Below, in pieces: positions 1 through 6,738 of a stretch of 64,000 nt of DNA (within the stretch, counting starts at the first letter, position 1; each line of letters opens with the position of its first letter). This DNA is from Marinobacter sp. es.048 (GTDB lineage Bacteria; Pseudomonadota; Gammaproteobacteria; Pseudomonadales; Oleiphilaceae): positions 868,001 through 932,000 of the forward strand of contig NZ_FYFA01000001.1 of the NCBI RefSeq assembly GCF_900188435.1. Reading direction: 5' to 3'. The notes beneath the pieces are model-generated. The model did no database searches, had not been told where the DNA came from, and saw only the letters and a list, made by a program, of their open reading frames with translations. A program made the translations under genes and the position numbers.

Positions 1-167
1 TGAATCACCACTATGCAGATCCGCTCATCATTGGCCCACCGGTCCAGGATCTCCTGGATCTGCTGAATCATTTGCGAGGAAAGGGCGTTGAGCGTGCCAG
101 GGGAATTCAGCGTCAGGACACCAATGTGGCCTTCGCGGCAGGCAAGTTCCTGGGCCTCTACAGACAT
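1..167 (-). CDS. Enoyl-CoA hydratase/isomerase family protein (N-terminal part)
   Basis: This is the first 55 codons of a minus-strand gene that continues past the left edge. The reading starts MSVEAQELACREG and runs through GVLTLNSPGTLNALSS, the classic beta-strand and A-A-L-N-type segment at the start of the crotonase fold. A GGAG ribosome site lies about 8 bases upstream of the ATG. Family members hydrate, isomerise or hydrolyse acyl-CoA thioesters in fatty-acid or amino-acid breakdown. The active-site half is outside the window, so hydratase, isomerase and 3-hydroxyisobutyryl-CoA hydrolase cannot be told apart. Confidence 0.75.
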   Translation of the reverse strand, partial: MSVEAQELACREGHIGVLTLNSPGTLNALSSQMIQQIQEILDRWANDERICIVVI

Positions 168-285
168 TGACGTTATCTCCGGAGAATTAAATCAATCTTG
201 GATACGAAATCGAACGTACTTTCACGCTAATAGCCAGAACAGAAAAGAGGACAAACGTCGAAAGGACGTCCTTGACCTATCGCAT

Positions 286-313
286 TTGAGGTTCCCCAGC
301 TCTGTGCTATAAG
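286..313 (+). promoter_or_regulatory. Predicted sigma-70 promoter of the cytochrome c gene
   Basis: A TTGAGG -35 (286-291) and a TATAAG -10 (308-313) are separated by 16 bases, about 70 bases upstream of the cytochrome start. The rest of the 168-380 gap shows only a small ACGTC/GACGT hairpin near 256-270. Prediction by eye only. Confidence 0.45.
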
Positions 314-386
314 TGCTAGTCAGTTTACTATCCGGCTTCCGAACCGGCCTGAAAATCTTGAAAACGATGATGAGAGGGTAATGACA

Positions 387-722
387 ATGAATCTGAAACA
401 CTACGCTGTTGCGGGAATTTGTGCGCTTGCTGCTGCTGTTCCTGCTGCAGTTTCCGCCGCAGATGCTGAGGCTGGCAAGGCCAAGGCAGCTGTCTGTGCG
501 GCGTGCCATGGTCAGAACGGCCTGGCGCAAATTCCGACTTACCCGAACCTTGCGGGCCAGAACGAGCAGTACCTTGTATCTGCTCTGAAGGCATACAAGA
601 ACAAGCAGCGCTCTGGTGGCCAAGCGGCCATTATGCAGGGTCAGGCCGCGGCGTTGAGTGACACCGATATTGCCAATCTGGCTGCCTATTATGCCAGTCT
701 TCCCGCAGACGGCGGCAAGTAA
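387..722 (+). CDS. Small periplasmic c-type cytochrome (c553/c4-like)
   Basis: This is a soluble electron carrier of about 111 residues. An N-terminal signal peptide ([17 protein letters not shown] onward) ends at a VSAADA-type signal peptidase I site near residue 24. The mature part has one haem motif, CAACH, and a later Met in AIMQGQ that is the likely sixth ligand. Pairs such as YPNLAGQ and LAAYYASLP are typical of the c553/c4 monohaem class. ATG at 387 is preferred over 381 because the AGAGGG ribosome site ends only about 2 bases before 381 but about 8 before 387. It converges with ppnN. The redox partner cannot be read from the sequence. Confidence 0.85.
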   Translation: MNLKHYAVAGICALAAAVPAAVSAADAEAGKAKAAVCAACHGQNGLAQIPTYPNLAGQNEQYLVSALKAYKNKQRSGGQAAIMQGQAAALSDTDIANLAAYYASLPADGGK

Positions 723-735
723 GCTCTACCGTTTC

Positions 736-761
736 AGCGAGGCGGCTCAGGCCGCTCCGCT
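736..761. other. GC-rich hairpin between convergent cytochrome and ppnN genes
   Basis: AGCGAGGCGGC, loop TCAG, then GCCGCTCCGCT form an 11-bp stem with one mismatch and one wobble. It overlaps the ppnN stop. There is no U-tract on either strand, so it may be a 3' stabiliser or an attenuating stem rather than a standard terminator. Confidence 0.4.
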
Positions 762-2129
762 GACGATGCGATAACTAGGTCTGTAGGCCGAAGAGCCAGG
801 CAGCTTCATCCGGTTCTGGGTGACAAACTGCTCAAGCATGGCCTCGAGGGGTTTGATCAGCCTTGGATCGCCAGCAATCTCGAACGGCCCCTTCTCCTGA
901 ACCTGCCGTATACCACCTTCCTTGACGTTCCCTGCCACTATGCCACTGAATGCCTTGCGCAGATTCGCGGCAATCAGGTGTACTGGCTGATCCCGGTGCA
1001 GTTCCAGCGCTCGCATATTGTCGTGATTGGGTTCGAAAGGTAACTGGAACACCGGGTCAATCTTCAGCATCCAGTTGAAGTAATAGGCATCCTGCATGGC
1101 CCGCCGGAAAGTCTCCACCTCCTTCATGCCCTTTTTCATGGTCTGGGCCACGCGCACCGGATCGTCGATGATGATCTCGTATTTGCTTGCAGCTTCGTCC
1201 CCAAGGGCGTTCCGGATGAACTTGTCGATCATCTCGAAATATTCCGCGTTCTCCTGCCGCCCAGTGAACACCACCGGGAAGGGCAAGTCGGCATTGTCTG
1301 GATGCAGCAGGATGCCCAGCAGGTAGAGGATTTCCTCGGCAGTGCCGACACCACCGGGGAACACGATAACCCCGTGGCCACAGCGGACGAAGGCTTCCAG
1401 CCGTTTCTCAATGTCCGGCATGATCACCAGTTCATTGACGATGGGGTTCGGGGCCTCTGCGCCAATAATGCCCGGCTCGGTGATGCCAATGTAGCGGCCA
1501 TCCTTGACCCGCTGCTTGGCGTGGCCAATGGTGGCGCCTTTCATGGGCCCCTTCATCGCCCCCGGGCCACATCCGGTACAGATGCTCAGGGCTCTCAGCC
1601 CCAACTGATGACCGACATCCTTGCTGTACTGGTATTCGTCATGGCCGATTGAGTGGCCACCCCAGCAGACCACCAGATCCGGTTGTCTTCCGGCCTGAAG
1701 AACCCGGGCATTGCGCAGGATGTGGAAAACATAGTTGGTCAGGTCTTCCGGGTCGTCTCTCCGGAAGCCGGCGGCTGACTGGGGGATAGAATGGGAGTAG
1801 ATGATATCCCTGAGAACCGAGAACAGATGCTCACGGATCGCCCGAAGCATCTGTCCATCAACGAACGCATGTGCGGGCGCGTTGATCAGTTCGAGTTTGA
1901 GACCCCGTGGCTGAGGAACCAGGCGGACGTCAAAGTCAGCATGGGATTCCATCAATGCCTGACAGTCGTCTGTTTCTACCCCGGTATTCAGAACCGCCAG
2001 GGCACACTGGCGAAACAGCCGATACAGGCCTCCCTCGCTGCGGTCCTTGAGGCGGTTGACCTCATGATTGGAGAGAATTTCAAGGCTGCCCTCGGGGGAG
2101 ACCAGAGCATTGATGGTCGTTTCCTGCAT
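747..2129 (-). CDS. ppnN: Nucleotide 5'-monophosphate nucleosidase PpnN (LOG family)
   Basis: The 460-residue product aligns by eye along its whole length with E. coli PpnN/YgdH (454 residues). That enzyme splits purine and pyrimidine nucleoside monophosphates to base plus ribose 5-phosphate in the cytosol and is known to be stimulated by (p)ppGpp. The Rossmann-like LOG core shows CWGGHSIG near residue 154 and PGGVGTAEEI near 256, the nucleotide-binding and catalytic signatures. The C-terminal AFSGIVAGNVKE block is also conserved. The start is set at the ATG at 2129 (MQETTINALVSPEG), which has AGGAG about 10 bases upstream. A longer frame to 2228 lacks family similarity. It is divergent from thiI. 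Confidence 0.93.
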   Translation of the reverse strand: MQETTINALVSPEGSLEILSNHEVNRLKDRSEGGLYRLFRQCALAVLNTGVETDDCQALMESHADFDVRLVPQPRGLKLELINAPAHAFVDGQMLRAIREHLFSVLRDIIYSHSIPQSAAGFRRDDPEDLTNYVFHILRNARVLQAGRQPDLVVCWGGHSIGHDEYQYSKDVGHQLGLRALSICTGCGPGAMKGPMKGATIGHAKQRVKDGRYIGITEPGIIGAEAPNPIVNELVIMPDIEKRLEAFVRCGHGVIVFPGGVGTAEEILYLLGILLHPDNADLPFPVVFTGRQENAEYFEMIDKFIRNALGDEAASKYEIIIDDPVRVAQTMKKGMKEVETFRRAMQDAYYFNWMLKIDPVFQLPFEPNHDNMRALELHRDQPVHLIAANLRKAFSGIVAGNVKEGGIRQVQEKGPFEIAGDPRLIKPLEAMLEQFVTQNRMKLPGSSAYRPSYRIVSGAA

Positions 2130-2239
2130 TAACGGTGAAACTCCTGAATGTTGCGGAAATGCCCGATTTTGAGGCACGCAGTCAAAAGGGTAGACTAAGG
2201 CCTTTCCGTACAATACGCCACCCGACAAAATTCCGATTT

Positions 2240-3694
2240 ATGAAACTGCTTATTCGTCCCGCTCCGGAAGTTGCTATCAAGAGTAAACCCGTTCGTCGTC
2301 AGCAGATGCGCCAGCTACGTCAGAACATCCGAAAATTGCTGGCCCGACTGGATCCGGAGATTCGGGTCGAAGGCAGCTGGGACAGGGTGGATGTGGGGGT
2401 GCCTGATGGCCGCGGGCTGTCCGGGCCAGCCCTGGAGACACTTCTGCGTATACCGGGCATTTCCACGATTCAGGAAATCGGAGCGTTTCCGTTTGTCAGC
2501 CTCGAAGACGTCGCCGACAGAGCCGTTGAGGCTTTCGCTGACCGGTTGAATGGCAAGACCTTCGCAGTCAGGGCCCGTCGCCACGGTGAGCACAACTTCC
2601 GCTCGATTGATCTGGAGCGGACGGTGGGCGCCGCCCTGATGCAGGCATCGGAGGCCCGGGGTGTTGATCTGAAATCGCCTCAGGTTGAAGTGCGGATTGA
2701 GGTCCATGGCGATCAGTACCACATCGCCCACCGCAAGCACCGGGGGTTGGGCGGCTATCCGCTGGGCAGTGTCGAAAACGTGCTGACTCTGATATCCGGA
2801 GGGTACGATTCTTCTGTGGCCGCCTACCTGATGATGCGTCGGGGGTTGCGCAGTCACTTCCTGTTTTTCAATCTCGGTGGCACGGCCCATGAAGTCGGTG
2901 TGCGCCAGGTGGTGCATTACCTGTGGGATCGCTATGGTGCCTCCCACAGTGCCAAGTTTATCTCGGTACCCTTCGAGGGCGTGGTTGCCGAAATCATGCG
3001 TTCGGTGAGCCACCGTCACTGGGGTGTGGTGTTGAAACGCCAGATGCTTATGGCGGCCGCCGAGATTGCCCGCAAAAACAACGCGGTGGGAGTGGTGACC
3101 GGCGACGCGGTGGCCCAGGTGTCGAGTCAGACTCTGAGCAACCTCAACGTGGTGGATCGGGCCAGTGACGAAGTGGTTCTGCGTCCGTTGGTGTCCATGG
3201 ACAAGGAATCCATTATCCGAATCGCCCGTGAAATTGGTACTGAAGTCTATGCCCGTAATATGCCCGAGTACTGTGGCGTAATCTCCCAGAAACCGGCGAC
3301 CCGCGCCAAGCTCCATCGCGTGGAGGAAGACGAAGCCCAAATGGACACGTCAGTGCTTGCCAGCGCGATTGAGGCCCGGGAAGAAACGCCGATAAACCGG
3401 TTGCTGGAAACGACCGTGACGCCTGAGGAAGTGGAGCTGGTGCAGACGCCATCAATGGACGACGTGATCATCGACGTGCGTCACCCATCGGAAGGCGAGC
3501 AGTCACCGCTGATGTTGACCAACAACGAGATCCTGCAGATCCCCTTCTACGAGCTGAACCAGCAGCTACGAGAACTGCCGGCGAACCGGCAGTACCTGTT
3601 GTATTGCGATCGCGGCACCATGAGCCGCATGCACGCCGGGCATCTGAAGGCCGAAGGGCACGAAAACGTGAAGGTTTACGTGCCCGCAGCCTGA
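2240..3694 (+). CDS. thiI: tRNA 4-thiouridine synthase / thiamine sulfurtransferase ThiI
   Basis: The 484 residues match E. coli ThiI (482) in length and layout. ThiI makes 4-thiouridine at tRNA position 8 and, in enterics, passes sulfur to ThiS for thiazole synthesis. There is an N-terminal ferredoxin-like plus THUMP region, then the ATP-pyrophosphatase loop SGGYDS at residues 186-191. Cys345 sits in EYCGVIS, and a C-terminal rhodanese domain carries YCDRGTMS with Cys456, the same number as the E. coli persulfide cysteine. The ATG at 2240 begins MKLLIRPAPEVAIKSK like known ThiI; an upstream in-frame ATG at 2135 would add 35 unrelated residues. Having the rhodanese domain suggests the full sulfur relay is present. 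Confidence 0.95.
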   Translation: MKLLIRPAPEVAIKSKPVRRQQMRQLRQNIRKLLARLDPEIRVEGSWDRVDVGVPDGRGLSGPALETLLRIPGISTIQEIGAFPFVSLEDVADRAVEAFADRLNGKTFAVRARRHGEHNFRSIDLERTVGAALMQASEARGVDLKSPQVEVRIEVHGDQYHIAHRKHRGLGGYPLGSVENVLTLISGGYDSSVAAYLMMRRGLRSHFLFFNLGGTAHEVGVRQVVHYLWDRYGASHSAKFISVPFEGVVAEIMRSVSHRHWGVVLKRQMLMAAAEIARKNNAVGVVTGDAVAQVSSQTLSNLNVVDRASDEVVLRPLVSMDKESIIRIAREIGTEVYARNMPEYCGVISQKPATRAKLHRVEEDEAQMDTSVLASAIEAREETPINRLLETTVTPEEVELVQTPSMDDVIIDVRHPSEGEQSPLMLTNNEILQIPFYELNQQLRELPANRQYLLYCDRGTMSRMHAGHLKAEGHENVKVYVPAA

Positions 3695-3698
3695 AGCG

Positions 3699-4712
3699 TC
3701 AGCCTGCCAGACCTTTGAAGAACTGCTGGACGTTCTCGCTCAGAGCCTCCAGGTCATAACCGCCTTCCTGCACTACCAGCGTCGGCAGCCCCAGCTGACG
3801 CACGTGGGTGCTGAGCTTGCAGAAACCTTCGGAGGAAACTGACACCTTGGCCTGAGGGTCGTTCTTGTAGATGTCGAAACCCAGGGCGAGGATCAGGGCA
3901 TCCGGCTGGAACAGCTTGATCGCCGCCAGGGCCTCATCCAGTTTCGCGAAGAAATCATCCTCGGTTGAGCCGTGGGGCATCGGCATATTGATGTTGTAGC
4001 CAAAACCTTCCCCTTCGCCACGCTCGTTTTCAAAACCGGAGACCACCGGGTAGAAGTTGGTGGTGTCGCCGTGGATGGAGATGTACAGCACGTCGCTGCG
4101 ATCGTAGAAAATTTCCTGAATGCCCTGGCCATGGTGCATGTCGGTGTCCAGGATCACGATTCTCGGAAACCGGGCTTTCATGTGCTCGGCAGCAATCGCG
4201 GCGTTGTTCAGGTAGCAGAAACCGCCCGCGGCATCCCGGCGGGCATGGTGCCCCGGCGGGCGACAGACGGCGTAGGAAGTGCGGTCGCCGGCAATCAGAG
4301 CGTCGGCGGCACCCAGCGCGCTCTGGGCAGACCAGTAGGCGGCATGCCAGGTATGCTCGCCAATCGGGCAACTGCCATCGGCCTGATAGCGGGCCGCCTC
4401 GGCCAGGATGCCAGTCAGGTGGTTCGGGGAACGCACAAAGATATTCGAAATAACCTCCTCGCCCCAGTCATCCATTGCTTTCCAGCGCCGATGAGCGGAT
4501 TCCAGAAAGCGCAGGTAGCCCAGATCGTGAACCTTTGAGATCGGCCCCGCACCCTGGTCTGCGGGCTGTAGCACGGAGATGCCCATTTCTCTCAGTCCGC
4601 CCAGCATTTCCCCGGTCCGAGCAGGGATCTCCTGGGGCTGGCGCATCTGTCCCCGGGTAAAGTACGTCTGTGGAATATGCTCATCCTGTGCAGGATGGAA
4701 AAATGCCTTCAT
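3699..4712 (-). CDS. Histone deacetylase-like / acetylpolyamine amidohydrolase
   Basis: This is a 337-residue zinc hydrolase of the arginase/deacetylase superfamily. Visible signatures are CRPPGHHA, the metal-binding DTDMHHGQG around residues 188-196, YISIHGD, and a late LGFDIYKND aspartate, which together give the usual Asp-His-Asp zinc set. Bacterial members remove acetyl groups from polyamines or other small amides; the substrate here is unknown. ATG at 4712 (MKAFFHPAQDEH) has AGGAG upstream and fits family starts. It converges with thiI with 4 bases between stops and is divergent from gabD. A shared role with gabD in polyamine-to-succinate breakdown is possible but is only inferred from adjacency. 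Confidence 0.88.
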   Translation of the reverse strand: MKAFFHPAQDEHIPQTYFTRGQMRQPQEIPARTGEMLGGLREMGISVLQPADQGAGPISKVHDLGYLRFLESAHRRWKAMDDWGEEVISNIFVRSPNHLTGILAEAARYQADGSCPIGEHTWHAAYWSAQSALGAADALIAGDRTSYAVCRPPGHHARRDAAGGFCYLNNAAIAAEHMKARFPRIVILDTDMHHGQGIQEIFYDRSDVLYISIHGDTTNFYPVVSGFENERGEGEGFGYNINMPMPHGSTEDDFFAKLDEALAAIKLFQPDALILALGFDIYKNDPQAKVSVSSEGFCKLSTHVRQLGLPTLVVQEGGYDLEALSENVQQFFKGLAG

Positions 4713-4897
4713 TGTCCGCTCTCCTGGGTGTCTGATCCCCGAGTATAGGCACACTCAGGCGATGATCAAAAGCCTGCCCTTGACTTTACAGGTCGGGATA
4801 CAACATCCACTATGAAAGACATAAAACACTGACGCAACCAGATTACCTGTACTGCGCCCCACTCGGGGGCGGAGCCAATCACAGAAGAGGAGCCGAG

Positions 4898-6349
4898 ATG
4901 ATCGAGTCACCCCTGCTGGAAAAGCTGACCGGCTATATCGGTGGTCGCTGGACTGACAATGAGCATGGCAACACCTTCGATGTTTATAACCCGGCAACGG
5001 GCAAGGTGATTGCCCAGGTCGCATCCATGTCGGAAGATGAAGTGAACGCAGCCATTGCATCCGGCAAGTCGGCATTGCGGCTGACCAGTCCCTACAGCAT
5101 CGAGACCCGCCGTAAATGGCTGGAAGACATTCGGGACGCGCTCAGGGCCAACAAGGAAGAGGTCGGCCGTATTCTCTGTATGGAGCACGGCAAACCTCTG
5201 CAAGAGGCCCAGGGTGAAGTGGATTACGCCGCCGGGTTCTTCGATTACTGCTCGAAGCACATCCAGGCCCTCGATGCCCACACCATTCCCGAAAAGCCGA
5301 AGGATTGCACCTGGACTGTTCATTATCGGCCCATTGGTGTCACCGGCCTGATCACGCCCTGGAACTTCCCCATTGGCATGATCGCCAAGAAGCTTTCCGC
5401 GGCCCTGGCGGCAGGCTGCCCGTCGGTCATCAAACCGGCCAGCGAAACCCCGCTGACCATGATGGCCCTGTTCAGCCTGATGGATAAGCACACCGACATG
5501 CCGGATGGCATGGTCAATCTGGTGATGGGCAAAGCCAGCGTGATCGGCAAAGTCCTGTGCGAGAGCCCGGATGTCCCCATGCTCAGCTTCACCGGTTCCA
5601 CTGAAGTGGGCCGCAAGCTCATCGTCGACACGGCGGATCAGGTCAAGAAGCTGGCCCTGGAGTTGGGTGGCAACGCGCCGTTCATCGTCTTCGATGATGC
5701 CGACCTGGATGCGGCGGCGGATAACCTGATCGCCAACAAATTCCGGGGTGGCGGTCAGACCTGTGTCTGTGCCAACCGGATTTTCGTGCATGAGAAAGTG
5801 GCCGATGCCTTCGGTGAAAAGCTTGCCGAGCGCGTTAACAAGATGACCGTCGGTGACGGCATCAACGGCGATGTGGATCTTGGACCGCTGATCAACCAGG
5901 CCGGCTACGACAAGGTCAAGCGTCACGTGCAGGATGCTCTGGAAAAAGGCGCCACCCTGGTTGCCGGCAAGAAACCGGAAGATCTGGGTAACGACCTGTT
6001 CTTCCCGCCCACGGTGGTACACGGTGTGAACCGGGATATGTGCTGCTACCAGGAAGAAACCTTCGGTCCGCTGGTACCCATGGCCCTGTTCCGCACGGAA
6101 GAGGAAGTCATCGAAGCTGGTAACGACACCGAGTTCGGCCTGGCCTCCTATGTGTTCACCAACGACGCCCAACGCGCCCAGCGCGTGGCTGCCGGCCTTC
6201 GCTTCGGCCATTGTGGCTGGAACACTGGTACCGGCCCGACACCGGAAGCGCCGTTTGGTGGCATGAAGGCCTCGGGTATTGGCCGTGAAGGTGGCCTGGA
6301 AGGTCTGTTCGAGTTTGTGGAAGCTCAGACGGTTCCCAGAGGCTTCTAA
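4898..6349 (+). CDS. gabD: Succinate-semialdehyde dehydrogenase (GabD-type aldehyde dehydrogenase)
   Basis: The enzyme oxidises succinate semialdehyde to succinate with NAD(P)+, the last step of GABA and putrescine breakdown. The 483 residues carry the Rossmann/NAD site (SFTGSTEVGRKL), the general-base block LELGGNAPFIVFDDADLD, and the nucleophile Cys289 within TCVCANR. The Cys-Val-Cys pair is characteristic of GabD. PWNFPIGMIAKKL and the C-terminal PFGGMKASGIGREGG also fit. The ribosome site GAGGAG lies 6 bases before the ATG. No transaminase lies next to it. Immediately after the TAA stop begins a large structured repeat, so the mRNA would carry a heavily folded 3' end. Confidence 0.9.
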   Translation: MIESPLLEKLTGYIGGRWTDNEHGNTFDVYNPATGKVIAQVASMSEDEVNAAIASGKSALRLTSPYSIETRRKWLEDIRDALRANKEEVGRILCMEHGKPLQEAQGEVDYAAGFFDYCSKHIQALDAHTIPEKPKDCTWTVHYRPIGVTGLITPWNFPIGMIAKKLSAALAAGCPSVIKPASETPLTMMALFSLMDKHTDMPDGMVNLVMGKASVIGKVLCESPDVPMLSFTGSTEVGRKLIVDTADQVKKLALELGGNAPFIVFDDADLDAAADNLIANKFRGGGQTCVCANRIFVHEKVADAFGEKLAERVNKMTVGDGINGDVDLGPLINQAGYDKVKRHVQDALEKGATLVAGKKPEDLGNDLFFPPTVVHGVNRDMCCYQEETFGPLVPMALFRTEEEVIEAGNDTEFGLASYVFTNDAQRAQRVAAGLRFGHCGWNTGTGPTPEAPFGGMKASGIGREGGLEGLFEFVEAQTVPRGF

Positions 6350-6351
6350 AA

Positions 6352-6570
6352 AAATAGCCCTCATCCATGAGGGTGTCGCACGGGGGAGGTTCCCCTTCAG
6401 GACACGCTACGAGCACCCGCACGCGGGTCCAGCCTGCAATCTTAGATTGCAGGCGTTCGGCTGTCGCATGAAGCTTTGCTTCATAAGCGCTCGGCCTTAC
6501 CCATGTGCGCTTGGCTGTGGCCATCCATGGCCACAGACAGTCCTGAAGGGGAACCTCCCCCGCGCTATTT
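6352..6570 (+). repeat. Nested multi-hairpin repeat, copy 1 (after gabD)
   Basis: This compact structured element begins 3 bases after the gabD stop. A perfect 23-bp outer stem joins 6381-6403 to 6540-6562. Outside it AAATAGC (6352-6358) pairs with GCTATTT (6564-6570), and a CCCTCAT/ATGAGGG hairpin (6358-6373) sits in the left arm. Inside are perfect hairpins ACCCGC/GCGGGT, CCTGCAATCT/AGATTGCAGG, ATGAAGC/GCTTCAT and CTGTGGCCAT/ATGGCCACAG (6515-6536). Three linkers of the form GCG(T/C)T(C/T)GGC follow at 6453, 6487 and 6507. The core GGACACGCT (6400-6408), CATGTGCGCTTGGCT (6502-6516) and GACAGTCC (6536-6543) recurs in copy 2 near 29.5 kb. No ORF or transposase is evident. Confidence 0.85.
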
Positions 6571-6615
6571 CTGGCGGTGGGTGACGGCTGATCAAACTTC
6601 CACACCTGACATGAC

Positions 6616-6646
6616 GTAGGTCGGATTAGCAAAGCGTAATCCGACA
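6616..6646. repeat. REP-like palindromic unit
   Basis: GTCGGATTA (6620-6628) pairs with TAATCCGAC (6637-6645) around the loop GCAAAGCG, flanked by GTAG. This sequence type recurs as a short palindromic intergenic unit in many Proteobacteria. It is a single copy here, between the nested-hairpin repeat and uvrD. The remaining 6647-6738 shows nothing else I can name. Confidence 0.7.
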
Positions 6647-6738
6647 AACAACTACGAACCATCCCCACCCGGAAATCCCTTCTTTCTCCTGTTATACTCG
6701 TTAACCTGTTTATTTAACCAGTAGCGAACCGATTCTTT

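Noticed and set aside
4907..6364. Long open frame antisense to gabD (485 codons), with similar long antisense frames in uvrD, thiI and nifJ
   Set aside because: GC-rich codon usage leaves the opposite strand open; the translations look low in complexity and show no domain, while the sense genes are clear.
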